DNA of 34,755 nt, taken from an uncultured Bacteroidales bacterium (GTDB lineage Bacteria > Bacteroidota > Bacteroidia > Bacteroidales > Bacteroidaceae). A program made the position numbers and the translations under genes. Below are positions 1 through 9,186 of this stretch, one piece after another. A model generated the notes under the pieces. It saw only the letters and a program-made list of their open reading frames with translations, had not been told where the DNA came from and did not search any database. Position 1 is the stretch's first letter, and every line of letters starts with the position of its first letter. Location of the stretch: contig CADCGD010000023.1 of assembly GCA_902800925.1 (NCBI GenBank), positions 1 through 34,755 on the forward strand, given 5' to 3'.

Positions 1-93
1 GATTGCTACTACCTCATAACCCTCGGCCTCGAACATCTGACGGAATGCGAGACGACCAATACGGCCAAAACCGTTAATTGCTACTTTTGTCAT
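1..93 (-). CDS. gapA: Glyceraldehyde-3-phosphate dehydrogenase, N-terminal fragment cut by the window edge
   Basis: Only the first 31 codons lie in the window. They read [17 protein letters not shown] and onward to EGYEVVAI, the classic N-terminus of type I GAPDH with the NAD-binding Rossmann motif NGFGRIGR at residues 7-14. The enzyme converts glyceraldehyde-3-phosphate to 1,3-bisphosphoglycerate in cytoplasmic glycolysis. The ATG at 91-93 fits because the Rossmann motif begins a few residues later, as in the family. The gene is divergent from mscL. The rest of the protein runs off the left edge, so completeness cannot be judged. Confidence 0.93.
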   Translation of the reverse strand, partial: MTKVAINGFGRIGRLAFRQMFEAEGYEVVAI

Positions 94-185
94 AATTCTA
101 AAACTTTTTTATAAAAATGAGTTATAAATTTGCTTTCTCCATCAAAAAATGTGCCTTTTGTTGCACTTTTTTCTGTTTTCGGGCA

Positions 186-193
186 CAAAGTTA
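186..193 (-). promoter_or_regulatory. Probable -7 box of the gapA promoter
   Basis: On the minus strand this reads TAACTTTG, matching the Bacteroidetes -7 consensus TAnnTTTG, about 95 bp upstream of the gapA start. No convincing -33 TTTG was seen at the usual spacing. Confidence 0.4.
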
Positions 194-205
194 CAAAAAA
201 ATATC

Positions 206-213
206 TATATTTG
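206..213 (+). promoter_or_regulatory. Probable -7 box of the mscL promoter
   Basis: Plus-strand TATATTTG matches TAnnTTTG. It would give mscL a leader of about 160 nt. No clear -33 box at the expected distance. It overlaps the divergent gapA promoter region. Confidence 0.35.
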
Positions 214-235
214 CATTCGAATTCAGTCTTAATTT

Positions 236-268
236 AAGTGAAAAGTGAAAAAGCGAAAGCGAAAAAGT
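236..268. repeat. Degenerate 7-bp tandem repeat (AGTGAAA type) in the mscL leader
   Basis: Successive heptads AGTGAAA, AGTGAAA, AAGCGAA, AGCGAAA lie in the untranslated region. The same AGTGAAA heptad is found inside the DUF2723 gene at 34225-34269, so this is probably the same repeat family outside a gene. Confidence 0.6.
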
Positions 269-381
269 GTCAAACGAACGTTTCACGGCTGATATTGCAA
301 AATGCAGTTAGCAAAATGCGGCCTTCGGTCAATAGAGAATGGATCATTATTATTTGAGTCAAACTTATAATTTTTACGACT

Positions 382-801
382 ATGGGATTTATTAAAGAAT
401 TCAAAGAGTTTGCCATGAAGGGCAATGTGATGGACATGGCAGTCGGTGTTATCATCGGCGGTGCTTTCGGTAAGATTGTATCTAGTCTGGTCAACGATGT
501 ACTGATGCCTCTTGTGGGTATGATTACGGGCAACATCGACTTTACGACGTTGACATTCAAGATTGGCGAGGGTGAGGATGCTGCCGTGCTGGCCTATGGC
601 AATTTCATCCAGAACACTGTTGACTTCATCATCGTCGCTTTCTGTATCTTCCTGATGCTGAAGGCCATCAACAAGCTGAACCGCAAGAAGGAAGAGCCCG
701 CTGCTCCTGAGGCTCCCAAGGGTCCCACGCAGGAAGAGTGTGGGTATCGTTGCGCTGCCGTTGGCCATTGCCTTCGGTATAGCCAGTGGTGTAAGCCCTG
801 A
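382..801 (+). CDS. mscL: Large-conductance mechanosensitive channel MscL with a replaced C-terminus
   Basis: MscL is an inner-membrane homopentamer that opens under hypo-osmotic membrane tension. The protein starts [20 protein letters not shown], with the conserved amphipathic N-terminal helix, then TM1 ([20 protein letters not shown]) and TM2 ([20 protein letters not shown]), and a charged C-terminal linker ending GPTQEE. In relatives this linker is followed by a short helix of the type LLTEIRDLL. Here the reading frame instead enters the neighbouring SulP gene out of frame after residue 119 and adds about 20 unrelated residues ([20 protein letters not shown]) before a TGA. Both membrane helices are intact, so gating may survive; the cytoplasmic bundle is lost. 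The family call is secure. Whether the junction is real or an assembly error is open. Confidence 0.88.
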   Translation: MGFIKEFKEFAMKGNVMDMAVGVIIGGAFGKIVSSLVNDVLMPLVGMITGNIDFTTLTFKIGEGEDAAVLAYGNFIQNTVDFIIVAFCIFLMLKAINKLNRKKEEPAAPEAPKGPTQEECGYRCAAVGHCLRYSQWCKP

Positions 802-2353
802 GAAGGGCATTATCACTGCCATCGTCGCCGGACTATTTATATCGTTGTTCGGTGGTAGTAAAGTTCAGATTGGTGGACCTACGGGCGCCTTCATCGTCAT
901 CGTCTATGGCATCATCCAGCAGTATGGTATTCAGGGACTGACCATTGCCACACTGATGGCTGGTGTGTTCCTCATCATACTGGGTGTACTGCGCCTAGGC
1001 ACCATCATCAAGTACATTCCCTACCCCATCGTGGTAGGTTTCACCAGCGGTATTGCAGTCACCATCTTCACCACACAGGTGAAAGACCTGCTGGGCATGT
1101 CGATAGACGGAGCCATTCCCAGCGACTTCATAGCGAAATGGGGTGTATACCTATCTAATATAGGTAATATAGACCCGTGGAGTGCGTTGGTGGGTATTAT
1201 CAGCGTGGCCATCATTGCTGCATGGCCCATGCTGGCACGACTGTTCCACCTGTCACCACTCAAGGCACTGCCTGGTTCACTGGTTGCCATCATCGTGATG
1301 ACTGTTGCCGTGCTGTTGCTCAAAGAGTATGCTGGTGTAACGAGTGTCGAGACTATCGGTGACCGTTTCAGCATCAACTCCACCCTGCCAGGTGCCGTGG
1401 TTCCTGAACTGTCATGGGAGACCATCAAGGGACTTGTTGGTCCTGCGGTCACCATCGCCGTCTTAGGTGCTATCGAGTCGTTGCTTTCAGCAACCGTTGC
1501 AGATGGTGTCATTGGCGACCACCACAACTCTAACACAGAGCTGATTGGTCAGGGTATTGCCAACCTGGCATCGCCCATCTTCGGTGGTATTCCTGCTACA
1601 GGCGCCATCGCCCGTACCATGACCAATATCAACAATGGTGGACGCACACCGGTGGCTGGCATCATCCATGCTGCCGTGCTGATGCTTATCTTCCTGTTCC
1701 TCATGCCACTGGCGCAGTATATCCCCATGGCCTGTCTGGCAGGTGTGCTGGTTATCGTCAGCTACGGCATGAGTGGCTGGCGTTCGTTCCTGGCAATGAC
1801 ACGCAATCCAAAGAGTGATGTTACCGTGCTCTTGCTGACATTTTTCCTCACCATCATCTTCGACCTCACCGTCGCTATCGAGTTCGGCCTCATCTGTGCC
1901 TGTCTGCTCTTTATGCGTCGTATGTCGGAGACCACCGATGTCAAGGCTATCTACGACGAGATTGACCTCAACGAGGATGCTGACATGCAGGCTGGCAACT
2001 TAGAGCACCTCACCATCCCTGAGGGCGTGGAGGTTTACGAGATCAACGGTCCATACTTCTTTGGTGCCGGTAACCGTTTCGAGGATATCATGGCCCGTTA
2101 CGGTCGTCATCCCAAGGTGCGCATCATCCGCATGCGTAAGGTACCATTCATCGATTCCACAGGTCTCCACAACTTGGAGAACATGTGTCTGATGAGCCAA
2201 AAGGAGGGTATCACCATCGTCCTCTCCGGTGTCAACGAGAAGGTAGATGCAGTACTGCGTCGCAACAACTTCGAACAGCTGTTGGGCAAGGAGAACATCT
2301 GCAACCACATCGACCTCGCCCTGGCTCGTGCCAGTGAGATTGTAGGGTCATAA
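740..2353 (+). CDS. SulP-family anion transporter with STAS domain, 5'-truncated
   Basis: SulP proteins are inner-membrane anion transporters (sulfate, bicarbonate or dicarboxylates). The sequence has the SulP core ([20 protein letters not shown], then the IGGPTGAFI motif), many hydrophobic segments, and a C-terminal cytoplasmic STAS domain from about residue 425 to 530 containing [11 protein letters not shown]. The reading frame can only begin at a GTG at 740, in the middle of what should be TM1. Relatives carry roughly 35-50 more residues before this point. The coding frame is +1 relative to mscL, and the two genes are fused at about 737-741 with no spacer, which implies deletion of the mscL 3' end, the intergenic region and the sulP start. 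It is probably non-functional unless translation reinitiates. The substrate cannot be told from sequence. Confidence 0.82.
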   Translation: MGIVALPLAIAFGIASGVSPEKGIITAIVAGLFISLFGGSKVQIGGPTGAFIVIVYGIIQQYGIQGLTIATLMAGVFLIILGVLRLGTIIKYIPYPIVVGFTSGIAVTIFTTQVKDLLGMSIDGAIPSDFIAKWGVYLSNIGNIDPWSALVGIISVAIIAAWPMLARLFHLSPLKALPGSLVAIIVMTVAVLLLKEYAGVTSVETIGDRFSINSTLPGAVVPELSWETIKGLVGPAVTIAVLGAIESLLSATVADGVIGDHHNSNTELIGQGIANLASPIFGGIPATGAIARTMTNINNGGRTPVAGIIHAAVLMLIFLFLMPLAQYIPMACLAGVLVIVSYGMSGWRSFLAMTRNPKSDVTVLLLTFFLTIIFDLTVAIEFGLICACLLFMRRMSETTDVKAIYDEIDLNEDADMQAGNLEHLTIPEGVEVYEINGPYFFGAGNRFEDIMARYGRHPKVRIIRMRKVPFIDSTGLHNLENMCLMSQKEGITIVLSGVNEKVDAVLRRNNFEQLLGKENICNHIDLALARASEIVGS

Positions 2354-2370
2354 TCCTCTTATCATACAAC

Positions 2371-2406
2371 AAAAAAAAGCATCTCAGTTCTTTGAGATGC
2401 TTTTTT
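2371..2406. terminator. Bidirectional terminator between sulP and guaA
   Basis: A perfect stem, GCATCTCA (2379-2386) with TGAGATGC (2393-2400), has a six-base loop. A run of eight A on the left pairs with T on the right, so both strands have a U-tract. The genes converge here. Confidence 0.9.
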
Positions 2407-2413
2407 GTTTGGG

Positions 2414-3958
2414 TCACTCCCACTCGATCGTAGCAGGTGGTTTTGACGAGATGTCGTAGCAGACGCGGTTGACGCCACGAACCTTGTTGATAATCTCGTT
2501 GCTGACCTTTGCCAAGAAGTCGTAAGGCAGATGAGCCCAGTCGGCAGTCATGGCATCGGTAGAGGTGACGGCACGGAGGGCGACAGGATTCTCGTAGGTG
2601 CGCTCATCGCCCATGACGCCCACCGAACGAACGGTAGAGAGAAGGATGGCGCCAGCCTGCCATACCTTATTATATAATGTCTCACCATCAGTATCGACAT
2701 ATTCGCGGAGTCCACGGATATAGATATCGTCGGCATCCTGCAGGATGCGAACTTTCTCGCGGGTGATGTCGCCTAAAATACGAACAGCAAGGCCTGGACC
2801 AGGGAAGGGATGACGCGAGATGAGGTGCTCAGGCATCTGAAGCTGACGACCCACACGACGCACCTCGTCTTTAAACAGCCACTTCAGGGGCTCGCAGAGC
2901 TGCAAGTGCATCTCCTTAGGCAGACCACCCACGTTGTGGTGGCTCTTGATGACCTTACCCGTGATGTTCAACGACTCAATACGGTCAGGATAGATAGTAC
3001 CCTGAGCAAGCCACTTGGCATCGGTAATCTTCTTGGCCTCGGCATTGAACACCTCGACGAAGTCGCGACCAATAATCTTGCGCTTTTGCTCTGGTTCGGT
3101 GACACCTGCCAGGTCGGCAAAGAACTTTTCGCTAGCATCGACACCAATGACGTTCAAGCCCAATACCTTGTAATCGTCCATGACCTGCTGGAACTCGTTC
3201 TTACGCAGCATGCCGTGGTCGACGAAGATACAGGTCAGGCGATTGCCAATGGCCTTGTTCAGCAGTACAGCAGCGACAGAGCTGTCCACACCGCCAGAAA
3301 GACCCAGGATGACGCGGTCGTTGCCCAACTGCTCTTTGAGTTCAGCAACAGTGGTGTCAACAAACGATGCGGCGCTCCACTCCTGACGAGAACCGCAGAT
3401 GTCTACCACGAAGTTCTTCAGCAGCTGGGTACCCTGCAATGAGTGGTACACCTCGGGGTGGAACTGAACGGCCCAAACGGGTTGCTTGGTAGAGGCAAAG
3501 GCTGCGTTGGTCACATCGGCTGTAGAGCCTATAACCTTGAAGTCGCTGGGGATGGCGGTGATAGTGTCACCATGACTCATCCATACCTGTGAGTGCTGGT
3601 CAAATCCTTTGAACAGCGGATTCGTCGTGTCTACCGTCTTGAGGTTGGCACGACCGTACTCACGGGAGTCTGCCTTCTCGACCTTACCGCCCAGCGTGTG
3701 GGAGATGAACTGAGCGCCATAGCAGATGCCCAGCACAGGCACCTTGCCAACAAACTGCGAAAGGTCTACCTTAAACGCCTCTGGGTCGTGAACCGAATAA
3801 GGCGAACCACTAAGGATGACACCGATGACATCAGCATCGTCACCCTTGGGGTACTTGTTGTAAGGCAAAATCTCACAGAAGGTGTCGAGTTCGCGCACCC
3901 TGCGGCCAATGAGCTGCGTGGTCTGAGAACCGAAATCTAAAATGATAATCTTTTGCAT
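2414..3958 (-). CDS. guaA: GMP synthase (glutamine-hydrolysing)
   Basis: Converts XMP, ATP and glutamine to GMP in the cytoplasm, the last step of guanine nucleotide synthesis. At 514 residues it has the usual full length. A class I glutamine amidotransferase domain comes first, with nucleophile Cys79 in GICYGAQ and His168/Glu170 in FHPEV. The ATP pyrophosphatase P-loop SGGVDSS follows at 221-227, and the C-terminal dimerisation domain ends in the typical KPPATIEWE. The start [12 protein letters not shown] is the family start. It lies 5 bp downstream of the nucleotidyltransferase gene and is probably co-transcribed with it. It is one of five glutamine amidotransferases in the window. Confidence 0.97.
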   Translation of the reverse strand: MQKIIILDFGSQTTQLIGRRVRELDTFCEILPYNKYPKGDDADVIGVILSGSPYSVHDPEAFKVDLSQFVGKVPVLGICYGAQFISHTLGGKVEKADSREYGRANLKTVDTTNPLFKGFDQHSQVWMSHGDTITAIPSDFKVIGSTADVTNAAFASTKQPVWAVQFHPEVYHSLQGTQLLKNFVVDICGSRQEWSAASFVDTTVAELKEQLGNDRVILGLSGGVDSSVAAVLLNKAIGNRLTCIFVDHGMLRKNEFQQVMDDYKVLGLNVIGVDASEKFFADLAGVTEPEQKRKIIGRDFVEVFNAEAKKITDAKWLAQGTIYPDRIESLNITGKVIKSHHNVGGLPKEMHLQLCEPLKWLFKDEVRRVGRQLQMPEHLISRHPFPGPGLAVRILGDITREKVRILQDADDIYIRGLREYVDTDGETLYNKVWQAGAILLSTVRSVGVMGDERTYENPVALRAVTSTDAMTADWAHLPYDFLAKVSNEIINKVRGVNRVCYDISSKPPATIEWE

Positions 3959-3963
3959 TTTTA

Positions 3964-4716
3964 CTATAATGATTGAATAAACTTTTCTGTTTGATCCAAT
4001 GTCTCGATTTTGCCGACGTCCATGAGCTGGAGGTCAGGCTTCACCAAACCAACGATAGGCGCACGATGGCAGACGGAGAGGTAGAAGTCGATGATGGGGA
4101 AACGGTCAGGGAAGCGCTCCATCAGGGGGAACAGACGAGGCGAGAAAGAATGGATGCCTGAGAAAGCAAACATATTCAGTTCCTCACCATGCTGTGAAAG
4201 ACCTGTACGACGAACATACTCGTACGGGCTCTTGATTTCGCCAGTCTCTATGTTCTTCCAACCCATCAGGTGCATGGCATTGTCGAACAAGAGGTAGCGC
4301 TTGGTCTTACGCTGACTGACCAACAGCACAGCATCCTCATCAGGCTGGTGCTGACGGGCAAACCAATCATAGTTTACATTGTCGAGGATATCGACATTAT
4401 GAATTAGGATGGGTTGATCGTCACGAAACAGCGCTTGCGCCTTCTTCAATCCCCCACCCGTCTCCAACAGTTGGTCACTCTCGTCGCTGAAATGTACCAG
4501 CGGTGCATAGTCCTGTTCCTTGACGTAGTCGATAATCTGTTGCGCAAAATGATGGATATTCACGACGAAACGGTCGTAGCCCTGAGCCATCAGTCGACGG
4601 ATATTGATATCCAACAGAGGTCGTCCGCCTACAGGCACCAATGCCTTGGGCATCGTGTCGGTCAGGGGCTTTAAACGGGTGCCGAGTCCTGCGGCAAAAA
4701 TCATTGCTTGTCTCAT
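3964..4716 (-). CDS. Sugar-1-phosphate nucleotidyltransferase, MurU-like
   Basis: A 250-residue NTP_transferase protein. The N-terminal signature [20 protein letters not shown] is the nucleotide-binding loop with the pyrophosphorylase Arg and Lys. [12 protein letters not shown] motif, also typical of MurU (N-acetylmuramate-1-phosphate uridylyltransferase of the peptidoglycan recycling salvage route), follows near residue 90. The frame is open a further 48 codons upstream, but ATG 4716 is chosen because the Rossmann-like strand [10 protein letters not shown] begins there and the upstream part crosses the promoter. It precedes guaA by 5 bp. Substrate is uncertain: MurU-like is a suggestion, and other NDP-sugar synthases are possible. 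The usual kinase partner AmgK is not seen here. Confidence 0.8.
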   Translation of the reverse strand: MRQAMIFAAGLGTRLKPLTDTMPKALVPVGGRPLLDINIRRLMAQGYDRFVVNIHHFAQQIIDYVKEQDYAPLVHFSDESDQLLETGGGLKKAQALFRDDQPILIHNVDILDNVNYDWFARQHQPDEDAVLLVSQRKTKRYLLFDNAMHLMGWKNIETGEIKSPYEYVRRTGLSQHGEELNMFAFSGIHSFSPRLFPLMERFPDRFPIIDFYLSVCHRAPIVGLVKPDLQLMDVGKIETLDQTEKFIQSL

Positions 4717-4745
4717 AAAACGTGCAATTCTCTTTTTTCGTGGTG

Positions 4746-4753
4746 CAAAGGTA
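4746..4753 (-). promoter_or_regulatory. Probable -7 box for the nucleotidyltransferase-guaA operon
   Basis: Minus-strand TACCTTTG about 30 bp upstream of the chosen start at 4716, which supports that start over the longer open frame. Confidence 0.55.
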
Positions 4754-4775
4754 CGAATAATTGCGGAATTTTTAC

Positions 4776-4783
4776 TATATTTG
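4776..4783 (+). promoter_or_regulatory. Probable -7 box for the GH43-GH3 operon
   Basis: Plus-strand TATATTTG, 30 bp upstream of the GH43 ATG. It is back to back with the divergent minus-strand box at 4746. Confidence 0.5.
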
Positions 4784-4813
4784 CACGCAGATTTTGAAAC
4801 AACACATAAAAAT

Positions 4814-6475
4814 ATGAAAACTAAAGCCCTACAAACAACCTTGGCAGCAACATGCTGCATGGCGATGGTGGCATCCTGTCAACCCACCTCTAACCTCTCA
4901 ACGGCCAACTCTCAGCCCTCTACTCCAGGCAATCCCTACATGCCGTTATGGGAACACATTCCTGATGGTGAGCCGTATGTTTTCGAAGACCCCGACCAAC
5001 CCGGCAAACAGCGTGTCTATGTCTATGGTTCGCACGACAATCTGATAACCGAATATTGCGGACGTGACCAGGTAGTGTGGTCGGCATCTGTGGATAGTCT
5101 GAACAACTGGCGCTATGATGGTGTCATACTGGTGGTTGACAAAAACCGTGATGGCGAGCCCTTCGACTCTGCCGGTACTGCCGATGTATTGTATGCACCT
5201 GATGTAACACTGGTGACGGATGCCAATGGCAAGAAGACCTACTACTTGTTCCCCAACGACCAGACGGGTTCTCGCAACGGACTGATTGCCAAGAGCGACC
5301 GTCCTGACGGACCTTTTGAGGTGTGCAACTGGAGCAAGGACAATCCCAACTTGGTGGATGGCGTGCTACAGTTCGACCCTGCCGTATTTGTCGATGATGA
5401 TGGTCGTGTGTATGGCTACTGGGGATTTGAACGCTCGTATGCTGCCGAGTTCGACCCAACGACGATGGCTACCGTGAAACCTGGTACCAAGATTGTGGAG
5501 GATATGATTTCCGGTCGCAACCAAGACGGCATTTTCAGTTTCTTCGAGGCCAGCAGCATCCGTAAGATCAAGGATAAGTATGTGTTCATCTACAGCCGTT
5601 TCACCAAGGACGGCGAGTTTGGCTTGCCGACAAGCAACTACACCTTGGCCTATTGCTATAGCGACAACCCCTTAGGCCCTTGGACCTATGGCGGCACTAT
5701 CATCGACGGTCGCGGCCGTGAGAAGGATGAGCAGGGCAATGTGATTGCTTCAGCAACCCCCGACGGCAACACCCACGGCAGCATCTGCGAGATCAATGGT
5801 CAGTGGTATGTCTTCTACCACCGTCAGACAGGCACCAACGAGTATGCCCGTCAGGCCATGGTGGCACCCATCGACGTGAAGGTCGAGGAAGGTAAGGGCG
5901 GCAAGGTGGAAATCAGCGAGGGCGAGTACAACAGCCAGGGCTTTGCACTGAATGGTCTCGACCCCTTTGAGCGCCATTCTGCTGGCATCTGCTGCTGGTA
6001 CACGGGTCCGAAAACTGCCACCCACGAGTGGCCCAACAATACGTTCTATGGTTCGTATGTGGCTGCTGGCTATGGTACAGACGACAAGTTCGACGCCCCA
6101 TACGACCTTCGCAACAACACCAATCTGGTAGTGAACAATACCGATGGTTCTATCGTGGGTTACAAGTACTTTAACTTCGATGCAGACCGTTTGGGTACCG
6201 AGAATGACCTGATGCTTGTCCTGCGCCTTACGCCCGAAGGCATTGACGGCACCATCGAAATCATGCAGGATCACCCCTGGGCATCACAGGGCGGCAAGAA
6301 GATTGGCGAGATAACGCTGAAGGCCGACATGCCAAAGGAATGGTGTGACATGGCAGTAGGCATCGATAAAACCGACCTCACTGGCAAGCATGCCATCTTC
6401 TTTGTCTTTAAGTCCGATACCAAGGACAAGTCACTCTGCACACTTGACAACTTCGAATTTTGTCATTCCAAATAA
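4814..6475 (+). CDS. Glycoside hydrolase family 43 lipoprotein
   Basis: GH43 enzymes are five-bladed beta-propellers that remove arabinofuranosyl or xylosyl units from hemicellulose. The 553-residue protein has a lipoprotein signal with a lipobox-like VASC (Cys22), so it is likely a periplasmic or outer-membrane lipoprotein. Probable catalytic acidic residues are Asp59 (FEDP), Asp130 (YAPD) and Glu245 (FFEAS), in the family order base, pKa modulator and acid. FDPAVFVDDDGRVYGYW near 188-203 is also family-typical. Residues after about 390 form an additional beta-rich C-terminal domain. The ATG at 4814 is chosen because the signal peptide starts there, although the frame is open upstream. A GH3 enzyme follows in the same direction, which suggests joint (arabino)xylan oligosaccharide use. 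The exact specificity is not readable. Confidence 0.87.
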   Translation: MKTKALQTTLAATCCMAMVASCQPTSNLSTANSQPSTPGNPYMPLWEHIPDGEPYVFEDPDQPGKQRVYVYGSHDNLITEYCGRDQVVWSASVDSLNNWRYDGVILVVDKNRDGEPFDSAGTADVLYAPDVTLVTDANGKKTYYLFPNDQTGSRNGLIAKSDRPDGPFEVCNWSKDNPNLVDGVLQFDPAVFVDDDGRVYGYWGFERSYAAEFDPTTMATVKPGTKIVEDMISGRNQDGIFSFFEASSIRKIKDKYVFIYSRFTKDGEFGLPTSNYTLAYCYSDNPLGPWTYGGTIIDGRGREKDEQGNVIASATPDGNTHGSICEINGQWYVFYHRQTGTNEYARQAMVAPIDVKVEEGKGGKVEISEGEYNSQGFALNGLDPFERHSAGICCWYTGPKTATHEWPNNTFYGSYVAAGYGTDDKFDAPYDLRNNTNLVVNNTDGSIVGYKYFNFDADRLGTENDLMLVLRLTPEGIDGTIEIMQDHPWASQGGKKIGEITLKADMPKEWCDMAVGIDKTDLTGKHAIFFVFKSDTKDKSLCTLDNFEFCHSK

Positions 6476-6504
6476 CAACAAAAACTAACACTCAATTATC
6501 AACT

Positions 6505-9144
6505 ATGAAAAGATTACTCTTTATGGCAGTGACTGCCATGCTGACAACCGCGGCAACAGCCCAAGTGAAGTATCCGTTCCAAGACCCCTCGTTGTCTAAC
6601 AAGGAACGCGTAGAGAACCTGTTGTCCCTGCTGACCCCCGACGAGAAGGTGGGTCTGATGATGAACAAGTCTGTTTCAGTAGACCGACTCGGCATCCCCA
6701 GCTACAACTGGTGGAGTGAGGCTTGTCATGGTGTACGTCAGGGAGGCTACACCGTCTATCCACAACCCATCGGTATGGCGGCAGCCTTCAATGCGCAATT
6801 GGTTTACGACGTCTTTTCGCAGGTCAGCGACGAGGCCCGTGCCAACTGGAACCGCACCGACCACAACGACCACAAGCTGTTTAATGTGCCACAGGGTGTG
6901 ACCTACTATCCTGGCAATCCGGAACTGACGTTCTGGTGTCCGAATGTCAACATCTTCCGCGACCCGCGCTGGGGACGTGGACAGGAGACCTGCGGCGAGG
7001 ACCCCTATATGAATGCCGTGCTGGGTGTGCAGACTGTTCTGGGTATGCAGGGCAACAACGACAAGTATTTCAAGACCCACGCCTGTGCCAAGCACTATGC
7101 CGTACACAGCGGACCGGAGCCCTTGCGCCACTCCATGAATGTAGAGCCCACGAACCGTGACCTGTGGGAGACCTATCTGCCAGCCTTCAAGGCACTGGTC
7201 AAGAAAGCCAATGTCCGCGAGGTGATGTGTGCCTATCAGCGTTTCGAGGGCAAGCCCTGTTGTACGAGCGACCGTCTGCTCATTGACATCCTGCGCAACA
7301 AGTGGGGCTACGATGCTATCGTGCTCACCGACTGCGACGCCATCAACAATTTCTATAATAAAGGACAGCACGAGACACACGACGGTCCGCTCAGCGCCTC
7401 TGTCGATGCCGTGCTCAACGGTACCGACCTGGAGTGTGGCAAGGTGTTCATGTCGCTGGCTGAGGGTCTGAAGAAAGGAATGATCAAGGAGTCTGACCTC
7501 GACAAACACCTACGCTATACGCTGATGGGCCGCTTCGAGCTGGGCATGTTCGACCCCGCCGAGATGCTGCCATGGGCCAATATCCCTGCTTCTAACATCA
7601 GCAGTGAGGAGCACGATGCCCTTGCAACTCAGGCTGCCCGCGAGTCGATGGTGCTGCTGGAAAATAAGGCCAATGGGACCAATGGGGCCAATGTGCTTCC
7701 TCTGAGTAAGAGCATCAAGACCCTCGCCGTCATCGGTCCCAATGCCGACGACGTGGAACTGCTGAACGGCAACTACGGTGGCACACCTACCGACAACCAC
7801 AAGCACTCATTGCTGGAAGGCATCAAGGCCGCCCTGCCCAACACGAAGATTATCTACGAGAAGGCTTGCGAGCTGAACGACGAGTACACCACCGTTCACC
7901 ACCTGCAAGACTTCAACGGCGGCAAGGGTATCAAGGTGGAGTTCTTTAACAACGCCGTGCTTAGCGGTTCCCCCGCTAAGACAGATTATTACAACGAACT
8001 GAACTTCTCAACCTTTGGCGCCTGGGGCTTTGCACAGGGTGTCAATCGCGACACGCTCTCGGTTCGTCTCAGTGGCCAGTATGTGTCAACGTTCACTGGC
8101 GAGATGAAGTACACACTGACTACCGACAACGGCTACGTGCTGAAAGTCAACGGTGAGGTTGTTGAGGAAGCTCAGCCCGCTCGTGGTCGTCGTGGCTTCG
8201 GCTTCGGACGTCGTGTAGAATACAAGTCGTTCCCCGTAGAGCAGGGCAAGACCTACGACGTGGTCATTGAATACAAGCACGGCAACGGACAGTTCGCCAT
8301 GTTGCGTGGCGACATCTGCGAGCGCAAGTTGGCCGACTTCACTGAGCTGGCTAACAAAGTCAAAGGGGCCGACGCCATCATCATCATTGGCGGTATCTCT
8401 GCCCGCATGGAGGGCGAAGGTGGTGACAAGCAGGACATCGAACTGCCGAAGGTGCAGCAGATGCTCGTCAAGGCGATGCACCAGACCGGCCGTCCCGTCG
8501 TCTTCGTCAACTGCTCTGGTTCTGCCATCGCCTTTGGCAGTGTCGAGGGACAGTACGACGCCCTGTTGCAGGCCTGGTATCCTGGTCAGGGTGGTGCCAA
8601 GGCACTCGCTGAGGTACTGTTTGGCGACTACAACCCTGGCGGCAAGCTGCCCGTCACCTTCTATCGCTCCAACAACGACCTGCCCGACTTCCTGGACTAC
8701 TCCATGAAGAACCGCACCTACCGTTACTTCACGGGCCAGCCGCAGTATGCTTTCGGCTACGGTCTGAGCTACACCACGTTCAGCGTTGGCAAGGGTAAGA
8801 TGACGTCGAAATCCGCTAAGGCTGGCAAGACGAACAAAGCCTATACCGTACTGGCTATCCCCGTCACCAATACCGGCAAGCGCGAGGGCACCGAGACCGT
8901 ACAGGTTTATGTGAAGCGTCTCGACGATGCCGGCGCTCCCATCAAGGCACTGAAGGGTTTCCAGAAGCTGACCTTGCAGCCCGGTGAAACTAAGAGGGCC
9001 GTGATTGCACTGGACAGCGAGGCCTTTGAGTATTACGACGAGATGATTGACGAGCTGGCTGTCAAGCCCGGCCGTTACCAGATTCTCTACGGTACCTCGT
9101 CGTTGGACAAAGACCTGCAGAAACTTGATTTCACAGTGAAATAA
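6505..9144 (+). CDS. GH3 beta-xylosidase/beta-glucosidase with PA14 insert
   Basis: An 879-residue secreted exo-glycosidase. The signal peptide MKRLLFMAVTAM...TTAATAQ suggests periplasmic export. The GH3 N-terminal TIM barrel holds the nucleophile Asp276 in VLTDCDA, and the active-site motifs GRGQETCGEDP and KHYAVHSGPE are visible. A PA14-like insert (about residues 470-610, VEFFNNAVLSG...TLTTDNGYVLKVNGE) lies within the second GH3 domain, and a fibronectin type III-like domain closes the protein. This layout matches PA14-bearing beta-xylosidases described in Prevotella, so xylosidase is preferred over glucosidase. The start is 30 bp after the GH43 stop; a longer open frame overlapping GH43 lacks a signal peptide at its beginning. 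Probably one operon with GH43. Confidence 0.9.
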   Translation: MKRLLFMAVTAMLTTAATAQVKYPFQDPSLSNKERVENLLSLLTPDEKVGLMMNKSVSVDRLGIPSYNWWSEACHGVRQGGYTVYPQPIGMAAAFNAQLVYDVFSQVSDEARANWNRTDHNDHKLFNVPQGVTYYPGNPELTFWCPNVNIFRDPRWGRGQETCGEDPYMNAVLGVQTVLGMQGNNDKYFKTHACAKHYAVHSGPEPLRHSMNVEPTNRDLWETYLPAFKALVKKANVREVMCAYQRFEGKPCCTSDRLLIDILRNKWGYDAIVLTDCDAINNFYNKGQHETHDGPLSASVDAVLNGTDLECGKVFMSLAEGLKKGMIKESDLDKHLRYTLMGRFELGMFDPAEMLPWANIPASNISSEEHDALATQAARESMVLLENKANGTNGANVLPLSKSIKTLAVIGPNADDVELLNGNYGGTPTDNHKHSLLEGIKAALPNTKIIYEKACELNDEYTTVHHLQDFNGGKGIKVEFFNNAVLSGSPAKTDYYNELNFSTFGAWGFAQGVNRDTLSVRLSGQYVSTFTGEMKYTLTTDNGYVLKVNGEVVEEAQPARGRRGFGFGRRVEYKSFPVEQGKTYDVVIEYKHGNGQFAMLRGDICERKLADFTELANKVKGADAIIIIGGISARMEGEGGDKQDIELPKVQQMLVKAMHQTGRPVVFVNCSGSAIAFGSVEGQYDALLQAWYPGQGGAKALAEVLFGDYNPGGKLPVTFYRSNNDLPDFLDYSMKNRTYRYFTGQPQYAFGYGLSYTTFSVGKGKMTSKSAKAGKTNKAYTVLAIPVTNTGKREGTETVQVYVKRLDDAGAPIKALKGFQKLTLQPGETKRAVIALDSEAFEYYDEMIDELAVKPGRYQILYGTSSLDKDLQKLDFTVK

Positions 9145-9146
9145 AC

Positions 9147-9183
9147 GAATGATGGGGATGGTTTCGAGCCATCCCCATCATTC
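9147..9183. terminator. Strong terminator shared by GH3 and asnB
   Basis: A perfect 15-bp stem (9147-9161 with 9169-9183) closes a 7-nt loop. It starts two bases after the GH3 stop and ends three bases from the asnB stop, so it probably serves both converging units. Confidence 0.85.
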
Positions 9184-9186
9184 ATT

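Noticed and set aside
4604-4813. N-terminal extension of the GH43 frame
   Set aside because: Crosses both divergent promoters and precedes a proper lipoprotein signal peptide at 4814.
4717-4860. 48-codon upstream extension of the nucleotidyltransferase
   Set aside because: Overlaps the promoter and adds residues before the conserved [10 protein letters not shown] strand.
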